Below are positions 1 to 8,773 of a DNA stretch of 64,000 bases, piece by piece. The notes beneath the pieces are model-generated. The model was not told the origin of the DNA, made no database searches, and saw only the letters and a list, made by a program, of their open reading frames with translations. Each line of letters opens with the position of its first letter. Position 1 is the first letter of the stretch. The stretch spans positions 62,001-126,000 of the forward strand of contig NZ_FOVP01000010.1 in the NCBI RefSeq assembly GCF_900115165.1, written 5' to 3'. The DNA comes from Roseovarius lutimaris (lineage in GTDB: Bacteria > Pseudomonadota > Alphaproteobacteria > Rhodobacterales > Rhodobacteraceae). The translations under genes and the position numbers were made by a program.

Positions 1-381
1 TGCCTCGACCCGGTCAACATAAACAAGCGCTCCGCTCGAGATCAGCCCAAAGTTGACCGTCTCGCCAGTTTCGGCGGAAACCTGTTCAAGAATTGCGCGC
101 CGTGGCGCATTGCGCATCCCGGACTTTACCACGTTCAGCCCGAAGTTAAGCAACCGGGGGCCGGGTACATAGCCGCGCGATCCCGCCTCGGGCATTAGCA
201 AGCCATCCGCGTCCAGCTGATGCACGATCCGGTGCATGGTTCCCTTGGGCACATCCAACAGAACAGCCAGGTCCGATACGGTGAGTGGGCGTTCAGATGT
301 GGCTATGCATTCCATCACCGCGAACACTCGTTGGGTGGCGGATATGCGCGTAGGTGTAATGGATTCTGGGTCTGCCTTCAC
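1..381 (-). CDS. IclR-family transcriptional regulator, N-terminal part (cut by window edge)
   Basis: The reverse strand encodes a protein that continues past base 1, so only the first 127 codons are visible. It shows an IclR winged helix-turn-helix (residues about 17 to 75, with the recognition helix around VPKGTMHRIVHQL) and then the start of the ligand-binding domain (ETGETVNFGLISSGALVYVDRVEA). The GTG at 381 is preferred over the in-frame ATG at 396 because AGGAG (388-392) lies 6 bases before the GTG and overlaps the region just after the ATG. The gene is divergent from the carboxylase operon at 541, which makes it the likely local regulator. IclR proteins often control catabolic operons; SauR of sulfoacetate metabolism is one. 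The effector is unknown. Confidence 0.88.
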   Translation of the reverse strand, partial: MKADPESITPTRISATQRVFAVMECIATSERPLTVSDLAVLLDVPKGTMHRIVHQLDADGLLMPEAGSRGYVPGPRLLNFGLNVVKSGMRNAPRRAILEQVSAETGETVNFGLISSGALVYVDRVEA

Positions 382-540
382 AAAATACTCCTGCATTTTT
401 GCACTGAGATAAAAGTTCAAATTATTAAACATCGGAACAAATAGTTTTACAACATGAAAAAACGCTTTTCACATTGGATGTTTTCTGTAACCCTTCAGCC
501 GGAGACATCATCAGAATGGATTCGATGTGAGGGGACAGTT
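382..540. promoter_or_regulatory. Divergent promoter region, IclR gene / carboxylase operon
   Basis: This AT-rich 159-base spacer separates two divergent genes and must hold both promoters and probably the IclR operator. GAGGGG at 529-534 sits 6 bases before the TTG at 541 and fixes that start. A loose inverted pair, AAACATC (about 427-433) and GGATGTTT (about 476-483), is present, but its arms are far apart and it is only a weak operator candidate. Confidence 0.45.
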
Positions 541-1902
541 TTGAAAAAGGTTCTAATTGCAAACAGAGGCGAAATCGCGCTCCGTGCGGTTCATGCGTGT
601 CGTGCGTTGGGGATGCAGTCCGTCGCGATCTATTCGACGGCTGATGCGTCTGCGCCGCATGTTTGGGCCGCAACCGAATCGGTTTGCATTGGTCCTGCGC
701 CCAGTTCGAAAAGCTATCTTTGTGCCGATGCGTTACTGCATGTGGCGCTCGCGAGGGGCTGTGATGCGATTTATCCAGGTTATGGCTTTCTGTCGGAAAG
801 TGCTGATTTCGCAGAGCGTTGCTCGCAGGAGGGATTGATATTTGTCGGTCCCGACGCAGAGACAATCCGGACCATGGGCGACAAGGCGGCAGCGCGACGC
901 TCGGCGATCGAGCTGGATGTGCCGGTCGTGCCGGGCTCTAGGCAGGCATTTAATGATGTCCATGAGGCAACAGGCGCAATTGCCGAAATCGGCTTTCCGA
1001 TCCTGATCAAGGCCAGCGCTGGCGGCGGCGGACGCGGTATGCGCATCGCAGAGAATGCGGAGACATTTAGCAGTCTTTTCGGGCAGGCTAGCCGAGAGGC
1101 CGAGCAGGCCTTTGGCGATGCCGCCGTCTATCTCGAACGTCTAGTGGCGAATGTGCGCCACATCGAAGTGCAGGTGTTCGGCGACGGTAAGGGCCATGCC
1201 GTCCACTTGGGTGAGCGCGATTGCACGATGCAGCGCCGCCATCAAAAGCTGATAGAGGAAGCTCCCTCGCCGGTTCTGAGTAGCGATGAACGTGCAGCGT
1301 TACATGCCAGCGCTGTGCGCCTTGCCAAAGGGGTGAAATATCGTGGTGCGGGAACGGTTGAATATATCTTTGATCCGGCCACACGCGAATTCTTTTTTAT
1401 TGAGATGAACACGCGCATTCAGGTTGAGCATCCGGTTACGGAGATGCTGGTAGGTGAGGATCTGATCGTCGAACAATTCCGCATCGCGCGCGGCGATGCC
1501 ATATCAGTCTCACCACCACGTGACGGGGCGGGACATGCCATCGAATTCCGCATCAACGCCGAGGATAGTGACAATGATTTCAGGCCCTCACCGGGACGTA
1601 TCACCGGTTGGGTGGTCCCGCGCGGCCCCGGTGTCCGGGTTGATGGCTTTGTCGCGGCTGGCAGCACCATCGCGCCGTTCTATGATTCGATGGTGGCCAA
1701 GCTGATCGTGCATGGCGCGGATCGTGAGCAGGCGCTGGCGCGGGCGCGCTGCGCACTGGCGGCTTTCCGGGTCGAGGGCATCAAGACCACCATCGGTCTG
1801 CACAAGCAACTGATCGCGCATGATGATGTTCGCACAAGCGAGATCCATACCAAATGGGTCGAAGAGAGTTTTCTGCCTAATCTCGACAGGAGCGTCGCAT
1901 GA
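541..1902 (+). CDS. Biotin carboxylase subunit of a biotin-dependent carboxylase (AccC/PycA type)
   Basis: A 453-residue protein of normal biotin carboxylase length (E. coli AccC is about 449). In the known family reaction it carboxylates a biotin carrier with ATP and bicarbonate. The N-terminal preATP-grasp domain starts KKVLIANRGEIALR. The ATP loop GGGGRGM is at 161-167 and the catalytic stretch EMNTRIQVEH at 288-297, so the key Glu, Asn, Arg, Gln and Glu are all present. The TTG at 541 is chosen over an ATG at 454 because it has a Shine-Dalgarno GAGGGG and because homologs begin at this point. The stop overlaps the next ATG by four bases (ATGA). It is the first gene of the operon divergent from the IclR gene. 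It carries no biotinyl domain of its own. Confidence 0.9.
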   Translation: MKKVLIANRGEIALRAVHACRALGMQSVAIYSTADASAPHVWAATESVCIGPAPSSKSYLCADALLHVALARGCDAIYPGYGFLSESADFAERCSQEGLIFVGPDAETIRTMGDKAAARRSAIELDVPVVPGSRQAFNDVHEATGAIAEIGFPILIKASAGGGGRGMRIAENAETFSSLFGQASREAEQAFGDAAVYLERLVANVRHIEVQVFGDGKGHAVHLGERDCTMQRRHQKLIEEAPSPVLSSDERAALHASAVRLAKGVKYRGAGTVEYIFDPATREFFFIEMNTRIQVEHPVTEMLVGEDLIVEQFRIARGDAISVSPPRDGAGHAIEFRINAEDSDNDFRPSPGRITGWVVPRGPGVRVDGFVAAGSTIAPFYDSMVAKLIVHGADREQALARARCALAAFRVEGIKTTIGLHKQLIAHDDVRTSEIHTKWVEESFLPNLDRSVA

Positions 1903-3368
1903 CCCGCCAAATTCGTTTGATTGACGTCACTCTACGCGATGCACACCAATGTCTGTGGGCCACACGTATGACCACCGGCATGATGCAAGAGATCGCCCCG
2001 CGCCTTGATCGTGCAGGGTTCGAGGCTATTGACCTGGTCGGTGGTGCGGTTTTTGATGTAATGGTGCGCTATCTCAAGGAAGACCCGTGGGAGCGGATGC
2101 GCATTCTCAACCGCTGGATCACCAAGACACCGCTCATAATCCACACGCGCGGTCAAAGCCTGTTCACTTTCGAATTCTTTCCCGACGATATTGTCGAGCT
2201 GGCGGCCGAGAGGTTTGCCGCCAACGGGATGCGCTATCACACGCCTTATGACCCGCTGAATGACATGCGCAATCTGGAGATCCCGATCAAGTCGGCCAAA
2301 CGGCACGGACTGCATGTGGTGGGCGGGCTGGTCTACACGTTTAGCCCGGTGCATACGGATACGTATTTCGCAAGCAAGGCCAAGGAACTTCTGGCGCTTG
2401 GTGTGGATGGCATTTTTCTCAAGGACGCCAGCGGCCTGTTGCGCCCCGAACGGATCGCTACATTGGTGCCCGCCTTGAAAAAGGTGATGGGGGAAGTGCC
2501 GCTTCAAATCCATACCCACTGCAACTCCGGTTTGGCGCCATATGTGGTGTTGCAGGCGGTCGAACATGGCGTCGAGGTGGTGCATACTGCCACTTCGACT
2601 CTAGCCAATGGCGTAAGCCATAGTCCAACCGAACTGGTGACGCGCAACCTGCGGCGGCGTGGATATGATGTAGGGATCGATCTTGGCGCGATCGAAGAGG
2701 TGGCCGAACAACTCGCCTTTATCGCCAAGGCTGAGGGCAAGCCCATTGGCCAACCGCAGGAATATGACGAATTCCATTTTCACCACCAATGTGCCGGTGG
2801 GATGGTTTCAAACCTTGCTTATCAGCTTGAAACGATGGGTCTCAAAGAGCGCTTGAATGAGATATTGGAAGAGGCGGGGCACGTGCGCCGCGAACTTGGT
2901 TATCCGATCGTGGTTAGCCCTTTTGCACAATATATCATCACTCAATCCATTCTCAACGTGATGGGGCGCGATCAAGGTAAACCGCGCTATGAGACGGTGC
3001 CGAATGAGGTGCGCCTTTATGTTAAGGGCGGCTATGGCGAGATCGCAGGTGAAATCGACCCAAATTTATATGACAAGATCACCCGTGGCGCCGAACCAAT
3101 CACTGAGCGTCCCGGCGCTTTGATGGCTCCTGCGATTAAACGCCTACGTGATAGCCGTGGTCCGTTTCACAGTGATGACGATCTGCTGCTTGCCGCCTTC
3201 TATGATGACAAAACCTATCGCGAGCTAAAGGACGCTGGACCGATCATCACCGACTATACGCTGGGGCGCACACCGTTGATCACCTTGATCAAGGGGATCA
3301 GCGAACGTCAGGACATCACCAGCTTTCACTTTATCCAGAAAAACGTACCGGCAAAGGAAAAGGCATGA
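1899..3368 (+). CDS. Carboxyltransferase of the PycB/OadA (HMGL-like TIM barrel) family, divergent
   Basis: 489 residues. The N-terminal TIM barrel contains TLRDAHQ (11-17), the metal/active-site Lys in LKDASGL (K175) and HTH at 205-207. This identifies the carboxyltransferase domain of pyruvate carboxylase and oxaloacetate decarboxylase. Several motifs differ from what I know of that family. HTHDTSG is HTHCNSG here, the FRIFDALND stretch reads as RYHTPYDPLND, and the DTAISP segment reads as HTATST. The C-terminal conserved domain is present (CAGGMVSNLAYQL), but there is no AMKM biotinyl motif. Coupling by ATGA to the genes on both sides implies one complex or pathway with the biotin carboxylase and the aldehyde dehydrogenase. 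The acceptor is unlikely to be assumed safely to be pyruvate. Confidence 0.82.
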   Translation: MTRQIRLIDVTLRDAHQCLWATRMTTGMMQEIAPRLDRAGFEAIDLVGGAVFDVMVRYLKEDPWERMRILNRWITKTPLIIHTRGQSLFTFEFFPDDIVELAAERFAANGMRYHTPYDPLNDMRNLEIPIKSAKRHGLHVVGGLVYTFSPVHTDTYFASKAKELLALGVDGIFLKDASGLLRPERIATLVPALKKVMGEVPLQIHTHCNSGLAPYVVLQAVEHGVEVVHTATSTLANGVSHSPTELVTRNLRRRGYDVGIDLGAIEEVAEQLAFIAKAEGKPIGQPQEYDEFHFHHQCAGGMVSNLAYQLETMGLKERLNEILEEAGHVRRELGYPIVVSPFAQYIITQSILNVMGRDQGKPRYETVPNEVRLYVKGGYGEIAGEIDPNLYDKITRGAEPITERPGALMAPAIKRLRDSRGPFHSDDDLLLAAFYDDKTYRELKDAGPIITDYTLGRTPLITLIKGISERQDITSFHFIQKNVPAKEKA

Positions 3369-4771
3369 GTGCACAGCCCGACACATCAAAAGTGGTCGCC
3401 GCGCTGGTGGAGCGCGCACGCGCGGCGATGGTGACCTATGACAACACCAATCAGGATAGGGTCGATGATGCGGTCACAGCGCTGGCATGGTCGATCTATC
3501 AGCCGGGAAACGCCCGCGATCTGGCGGAAATGGCGGTCGAGGATACCGGTCTGGGCAATGTCGATTCAAAGGTGATCAAGAACACCCGCAAAACATTCGG
3601 CACCCTGCGCGATCTGATGCGTGTGCGCTCAGTCGGGGTGATTGATGAGAACCCGGCGCGTGGCATGGTGAAATACGGTAAGCCGGTCGGCGTAGTAGCG
3701 GCGGTTTGCCCATCAACCAACCCGTCGGCAACCGCAGTTAACAAGGCGATGATGGCGCTCAAGGGGGGCAATGCGGTGATTATCGCACCCTCACCGGCAG
3801 GGGCTAAAACCACGGCGCGCACAGTCGAGTTGATGCGCGCCGAACTGGACCGCGCCGGCCACCCCGAGGATCTGGTCCAGATCCTGCCGCTCCCCGTTTC
3901 CAAGGAGCTGACGACCGAATTGATTTCGCGCGCCGATCTTGCCGTGGTTACAGGCAGCCAAAACAACGTAAAACGCGCGATGCAGTCGGGCACGGTTGCC
4001 ATCGGGGTTGGTGCGGGCAATGTGCCGGTCATCATCGACGAAAGCGCGGATCTGAGTGCCGCTGCACGCATGATCCAGCAATCAAAATGCTTTGACAATG
4101 CCACCTCCTGTTCGTCGGAAAACTCGGTCGTCATTCTGGATTCTATCTATGATGCCGCCATAGCGGCACTTGAGGACGCGGGAGCCTGGCGCTGTACGGC
4201 GGATCAACGCGATCAGGTGCGCGCGCAACTGTGGCAGAATGGCGTACTGAATCGGGCGGTCATAGCCAAGGATCCGAGCGTTTTGGCCCATGTCTTTGAC
4301 CTTCCCGAGGCAGCAAAGCGCGCCCGATTTTTTCTTGTTGAAGAGGACAGTGTCGACGGCGCTCATAGCTTTGCTGATGAAAAGCTGTCGCTCGTGCTAA
4401 CGGTCTATCGCGCCTTGGATTGGGAACATGCCAAACACATCGTTCATGACGTTCTTGAGGTCTGCGGCAAGGGGCACTCGGTCGGCATTCACACGCAGGA
4501 TGCCAGCCATGCGCGTGATCTGGCCGCAACCAGCGACGTGGTGCGCGTTCTGGTCAATCAGCCCCATACCTTAGGCAACGGCGGCAGCTTTGAAAACGCG
4601 CTGCCGTTCACGCTGTCGATGGGATGCGGTACATGGGCCGGGAACACCATCGACGAAAACTTGAACTGGCGGCATTTCGTCAACATCACCCACCTTGTTA
4701 CCACGATCGCCGAAGACAAACCAGACGAGTCCGATCTGTTCGGTCAGTACTGGGCGCGACATGGCAAATAA
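3365..4771 (+). CDS. CoA-acylating aldehyde dehydrogenase (SauS/EutE-like)
   Basis: 468 residues of the short acylating aldehyde dehydrogenase type, which turns an aldehyde plus CoA and NAD(P)+ into an acyl-CoA (or the reverse). The Rossmann part has CPSTNPSAT (115-123) and the glycine motif GVGAGNVP (214-221). The catalytic cysteine is C249 in NATSCSSENS. The protein resembles sulfoacetaldehyde dehydrogenase (acylating) and acetaldehyde dehydrogenase. The start overlaps the carboxyltransferase stop (ATGA), so it is the third coupled gene. The downstream TSUP permease fits an organosulfonate substrate, but the biotin carboxylase does not belong to the known Sau pathway, so the aldehyde is left open. 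The 180 bases after it hold only a 43-codon open frame (4761-4892) that I do not call. Confidence 0.85.
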   Translation: MSAQPDTSKVVAALVERARAAMVTYDNTNQDRVDDAVTALAWSIYQPGNARDLAEMAVEDTGLGNVDSKVIKNTRKTFGTLRDLMRVRSVGVIDENPARGMVKYGKPVGVVAAVCPSTNPSATAVNKAMMALKGGNAVIIAPSPAGAKTTARTVELMRAELDRAGHPEDLVQILPLPVSKELTTELISRADLAVVTGSQNNVKRAMQSGTVAIGVGAGNVPVIIDESADLSAAARMIQQSKCFDNATSCSSENSVVILDSIYDAAIAALEDAGAWRCTADQRDQVRAQLWQNGVLNRAVIAKDPSVLAHVFDLPEAAKRARFFLVEEDSVDGAHSFADEKLSLVLTVYRALDWEHAKHIVHDVLEVCGKGHSVGIHTQDASHARDLAATSDVVRVLVNQPHTLGNGGSFENALPFTLSMGCGTWAGNTIDENLNWRHFVNITHLVTTIAEDKPDESDLFGQYWARHGK

Positions 4772-4951
4772 CACCCGAAATAGTTTGCTGTATCGTCCAG
4801 AAAATGGCTCTGATGACGAAGTGCGCCGACCTTTGAAGCGATTGCTCAACTCCTACAAGTACAGGATCGCAAGCCTGGATGGGCGGGAGTGAGACAGTGA
4901 CAGCCCCCCGCATTAGCCTGCCGTTTCAGAACCACAGCAAAGGTCGCGGCC

Positions 4952-5677
4952 ATGTCTGATCTAATGGCAGCAAACCTGATCGTTGTCGTCGCCGCGCTGT
5001 CGCAGGCTTGCACCGGGTTCGGGTTTTCGGTGATGGCGACGCCATTTCTGTTGTTGGTCTTTGCTGCCTCGGACGCGATCCAGATCAATATCATCCTGTC
5101 GATTCTGATTTCGGCGGTTCTTCTGCCCAAGCTGATAGCGGATGTTGATTGGGGGCTGTGCAAGAAATTGGTATTGGGCAGTCTTCTGGGCGCCCCGGTA
5201 GGATTGCTGATCTTTCTCGTCGCCAACGCGGATTATCTGCGCGCGGCCATCGGGGGCATTTTGCTGACGCTGACTTTCCTGATCATTCTGAGGTTTCGCA
5301 TTGTGCGCACCGGAATGCGGGACATGATCATTGGCGGGCTTTCAGGCATTCTTACCGGGGGGCTTGGGATGCCGGGACCGCCCTTGCTGGTTTATTCTGC
5401 AGGCACGGGTATGGCGCCGCGTGCGCTGCGCAGCACATCGCTGGTTTTTTTCCTGTTTATCTATTCGTTGATCCTGATCTTGCAAATCCTAGCCGGATCG
5501 GCGGCGGGCGCGACATTCACCACTGCGCTTTACCTGACGCCGGCGGCGGCGGTTGGCGTGATGGCCGGTCAATGGCTGTTCCGGCGGATTAATCCTGCGG
5601 TGTTCATGGCGCTGATCTACGCGCTCATGTTGGTGACGGGTGCATATCTGGTCGGGTCGACGCTCATGTCAGATTAA
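4952..5677 (+). CDS. TSUP/TauE-SafE family membrane permease
   Basis: 241 residues, almost entirely hydrophobic, with about seven to eight membrane segments. It has the two-fold TSUP pattern, including the conserved loop GGLSGILTGGLGMPGPPLLVY in the second half. TSUP proteins move sulfite, sulfonates, sulfoacetate or other small organic anions across the inner membrane. The start ATG follows an AAAGG about ten bases upstream. The gene lies 180 bases after the acylating dehydrogenase and 40 bases before the AtoE-type transporter, all in one direction, so it probably exports a product or imports a substrate of this cluster. Confidence 0.85.
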   Translation: MSDLMAANLIVVVAALSQACTGFGFSVMATPFLLLVFAASDAIQINIILSILISAVLLPKLIADVDWGLCKKLVLGSLLGAPVGLLIFLVANADYLRAAIGGILLTLTFLIILRFRIVRTGMRDMIIGGLSGILTGGLGMPGPPLLVYSAGTGMAPRALRSTSLVFFLFIYSLILILQILAGSAAGATFTTALYLTPAAAVGVMAGQWLFRRINPAVFMALIYALMLVTGAYLVGSTLMSD

Positions 5678-5717
5678 CGACACTACCGAATAAACTCATG
5701 TAACGGGAGGAATAATC

Positions 5718-7088
5718 ATGAGAGTACTGTCAAGTTTTTTCACAAGGATCGCTGAGCGATATTTGCCGGACGCATTCGTTTTCGTCTTTCTACTGAGCGC
5801 GCTGACCTTCTTGCTTGGGATGGCTCAAGGCTATGGGCCAACGGCGGTGGCCGAGTTTTGGGGCAACGGGTTTTTCAAAATCCTGACCTTTACCGCACAA
5901 TCCACGCTGGTTCTGGCGACGGGGTTCGCGCTGGCGCATACGCCGTTTGTGCATAATGCGCTGGTGGCTTTTGCGAATATCCCGAAAAACGAGGTGCAGG
6001 TCATCATTTTGACGACGTTAGTCATGATGGCGTGCAGCCTGTTTTCATGGGGATTCGGCTTGGTAGCAGGGGCAATTGTGGCGCGGCAGATGGGGATCGT
6101 GCATCGTGGCCGGATTCACTATCCGCTGGTCGTTGCCGCGACCTATTCGGGTTTCCTGGTCTGGCATGGCGGTTATAGCGGGGCGATCCCGACCATCATC
6201 GCAACACCCGGTCACTTCCTGGAGGATCAAATGGGCGTCGTCCCGGTCGCCGACACGTTGTTGTCTCCGACCAACTTGGTTATCATTCTGGCCTTGGCCA
6301 TTTTCATCCCGATCGTCAATGTGATGATGCGTCCCAAGGCCGATGGCGTACGTCAAAGCATTCCCGATGCGGCCGGGGAACTGGACAATGATTTTGAACC
6401 ATCCGCCGCCCCGAGCACCGAATCCGCCAGCGGAAATCATCCCACAGGGCCGAGTGGGCAGGGCGCCTCGTCCCCGGCCGAGCGCATGGAGACAAGCCGA
6501 CTTGTCACTCTGTTCTTGGGGGCTTTGGCAGCGCTTTACCTGTTGTCGTATTTCATCGGTGGTGGGGCAGTCACGCTCAACACCGTGATTCTCAGCTTTT
6601 TTGCTCTGGGTCTGATCCTGACGCCCAATGCGCGCGCCTACAGTAGGACGTTTCAGGGCGGAGCCAAGGCAGCTTATGGCATCATCCTTCAGTTCCCGTT
6701 TTACGGCGGTATCATGGGAATGATGGTCGGCACCGGCCTCGCCGCGGCACTGGCCAGTGGCTTTGTGTCGATATCGACCGCGCATACCCTGCCGTTCTGG
6801 TCGTTCCTTGGGGCTGGTCTGGTCAATATTTTTGTTCCGTCTGGCGGCGGGCAATGGGCCGTTCAGGGACCGATCATGATCACCGCTGCCAATGAACTCG
6901 GGGCGAACATGCCTCGCGTTGCGATGGCGGTCGCATGGGGCGAAGCATGGACGAACATGATTCAGCCGTTCTGGACCCTGCCGATGTTGGCCATCGCGGG
7001 TTTGGGTATTCGCGACATCATGGGATACACGGCGGCGGTGCTGTTGGTCAGCGGTGTGTTGATCGGTGGTATCCTGCTTATCATGTGA
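5718..7088 (+). CDS. AtoE-type short-chain fatty acid transporter
   Basis: 456 residues with about ten hydrophobic segments and typical SCFA_trans features: the N-terminal RIAERYLPDAFVFVFLLS, an early loop FSWGFGLVAGAIVAR, and FVPSGGGQWAVQGPI in the C-terminal half. A hydrophilic linker rich in Pro, Ser and Glu (about 205-260) separates the two halves. E. coli AtoE takes up short-chain fatty acids, and relatives import small carboxylates. A strong GGAGGA lies before the ATG. Position between the TSUP permease and the amidase suggests uptake of the carboxylate or amide that the cluster consumes. Confidence 0.88.
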   Translation: MRVLSSFFTRIAERYLPDAFVFVFLLSALTFLLGMAQGYGPTAVAEFWGNGFFKILTFTAQSTLVLATGFALAHTPFVHNALVAFANIPKNEVQVIILTTLVMMACSLFSWGFGLVAGAIVARQMGIVHRGRIHYPLVVAATYSGFLVWHGGYSGAIPTIIATPGHFLEDQMGVVPVADTLLSPTNLVIILALAIFIPIVNVMMRPKADGVRQSIPDAAGELDNDFEPSAAPSTESASGNHPTGPSGQGASSPAERMETSRLVTLFLGALAALYLLSYFIGGGAVTLNTVILSFFALGLILTPNARAYSRTFQGGAKAAYGIILQFPFYGGIMGMMVGTGLAAALASGFVSISTAHTLPFWSFLGAGLVNIFVPSGGGQWAVQGPIMITAANELGANMPRVAMAVAWGEAWTNMIQPFWTLPMLAIAGLGIRDIMGYTAAVLLVSGVLIGGILLIM

Positions 7089-7157
7089 CGAAAATCACGG
7101 GGTCCCGGTACTGCCGGTGCCCCGACGGCAATACAACAATGGATCGGCATAAGTGAT

Positions 7158-8573
7158 ATGGATGACATCACCCGGCTGTCCGCGCAAGATTTGGCACGCC
7201 TCATTCGCACGCGCGAGATCAGTTGCAGGGAGGTTGTAGAAACATTCCTTGCCAAGATCGAAACCCATGATCGCGACATCAACGCGTTCTGTACCATCAG
7301 CGCCGATCTGGCACTGATGGCGGCGGATGATCTGGATCGTAGTTTTGGTCCGGATCAATTGGGCTCGCGCCCGCTCTTCGGACTGCCCATCGCCTTGAAG
7401 GATCTGACCCCCACTGCCGGGATCAGAACGACACGCGGTTCGCGATTGTTTGAGCATTGGATCCCGGACGCAGATGCCGACCTTGTGCGGCGCCTGAAAC
7501 AAAAGGGCGCCATCGTCATCGGCAAGACTAACACCCCGGAATTCGGCCACAAGGCGGTGACCGACAATGCCATTTTCGGGTCCACGTCAAACCCTTGGGA
7601 CATCAGCCGTGTCGCAGGAGGATCGAGCGGCGGATCAGCTGCAGCGGTGGTGGCGGGTCTAGTGCCTTTTGCAGAGGGCAGTGACGGCGCAGGCTCACTC
7701 AGGATTCCGGCAAGCCTGTGTGGCGCGGTAGGATTTAAGCCGACATTCGGACGCGTACCGGATGTCGCGCAGAGCTTCTTCAGCCACTCGCCGTTTTTGC
7801 ACAACGGCCCGATTGCCAGAACAGTTGGTGACGCGGCATTGCTCTATCGGGCGATGGCGGGGCCTGAGGGTAGATCAATGTATTCCGTGCCCGACGTGGC
7901 GGCGGATGCACTCTGGTGCAAGACCCCGCTGAGCAATGTGAAGCTCGCCTTTTGCGCCACGCTTGGCCTATTTCCGGTCCGCAAGGATGTGCTGGCCGCG
8001 ACCAAAGCCGCAGCCGGGATTTTCCAATCGCTCGGCTGTCATGTCGAGGAGTTTGACCTTGTTTTGCCCGACGAGACCGAGGCCATTTTCATGGATCTGT
8101 GGTGCGCCAAACTGGCCGGGCTTTACGGAGATTTGGCCCCGCGCGAGTTTGCGCTATTGGACCCGGTCGTGCAGGGTTTGATCGAACAGGGGCGGGCGTT
8201 GACGATGATGCGTCTCGGCCAGGCGACCAAGATCCGCGACAAGGTCTGGCAGGAGATGTACCGCATGTTTGCCAGTTTCGATGCCCTGATCTGTCCGACC
8301 ACTGCGGTGACGGCCTTCCACCAGAAGGATGGACCACCGAGCGACATTGATGGGCACAGGATCGACCCGTTGCTGGGTTGGGTTCTGACCTATCCGTTCA
8401 ACCTGACGGGGCACCCCGTTATTTCGGTGCCCTGCGGGAGGGGGGAGGAGAGGATGCCAGTCGGACTTCAGATCGTCGGGCGACGGTTCGAGGATGACCT
8501 TGTACTTGATCTGGCTGAGAAATTAGAGGCCGCTCGCCCATGGCCGCAGATTGCCGAGATGCATAAGACCTGA
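7158..8573 (+). CDS. Amidase signature (AS) family hydrolase
   Basis: 471 residues with the complete Ser-cisSer-Lys triad of the amidase signature family: K81 in ALKDL, S156 in GGSSGGS (154-160) and nucleophile S180 in GSDGAGS. The 24-residue distance between the serines matches malonamidase E2. The enzyme hydrolyses a C-N amide bond to acid plus ammonia or amine. Its length is that of a single-domain amidase, without the extra C-terminal domain of allophanate hydrolase. It is the last gene of the accessory cluster. The substrate is unknown. N-acyltaurine and small-amide amidases are in the same family, which fits the neighbouring SauS-like and TSUP genes but does not prove it. Confidence 0.9.
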   Translation: MDDITRLSAQDLARLIRTREISCREVVETFLAKIETHDRDINAFCTISADLALMAADDLDRSFGPDQLGSRPLFGLPIALKDLTPTAGIRTTRGSRLFEHWIPDADADLVRRLKQKGAIVIGKTNTPEFGHKAVTDNAIFGSTSNPWDISRVAGGSSGGSAAAVVAGLVPFAEGSDGAGSLRIPASLCGAVGFKPTFGRVPDVAQSFFSHSPFLHNGPIARTVGDAALLYRAMAGPEGRSMYSVPDVAADALWCKTPLSNVKLAFCATLGLFPVRKDVLAATKAAAGIFQSLGCHVEEFDLVLPDETEAIFMDLWCAKLAGLYGDLAPREFALLDPVVQGLIEQGRALTMMRLGQATKIRDKVWQEMYRMFASFDALICPTTAVTAFHQKDGPPSDIDGHRIDPLLGWVLTYPFNLTGHPVISVPCGRGEERMPVGLQIVGRRFEDDLVLDLAEKLEAARPWPQIAEMHKT

Positions 8574-8773
8574 AAGCGGCGCGCTGGTTGACCGCTCGGA
8601 CTGACGCCAAGATCAAAATCTCTATGGATGGGCGATCCAGTAAGGCCGAACGCACTCTTGCCGACGCTTGATCGTTGATCTGAAAGAAAAATTAAGTCAA
8701 CGTCCGAAAAGTCCGGTGATCTCAACAGGTGGAGGCAACACTTTAATCTTTAGGAAGAGATGGAGTGTTTCAA
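8574..8773. other. Decayed intergenic DNA between the amidase and the IS30 remnant
   Basis: Two hundred bases with no intact gene. One frame is open from just after the amidase stop to a TGA near 8671 (ending SMDGRSSKAERTLADA), but it has no start and no recognised family, so it may be a fossil gene end. The segment leading into 8774 probably contains the left end of the IS30-type element, but I could not identify its terminal inverted repeat. Confidence 0.35.

Noticed and set aside
454..540. Longer start of the biotin carboxylase at ATG 454
   Set aside because: The extra 29 residues have no family similarity, and the TTG at 541 has a well-spaced GAGGGG.
4761..4892. 43-codon open frame after the acylating dehydrogenase, considered as a missing biotin carrier
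   Set aside because: It has no MKM biotinylation motif, no fold-sized length and no clear ribosome binding site.
541..8573. Urea carboxylase/allophanate hydrolase system
   Set aside because: The carboxyltransferase is PycB-type, not KipA/KipI-type, and the amidase lacks the allophanate hydrolase C-terminal domain.
8581..8671. Open frame ending SMDGRSSKAERTLADA as a real gene
   Set aside because: It has no start codon and no recognised family, and it lies beside mobile DNA remnants. It is mentioned only as a possible fossil.
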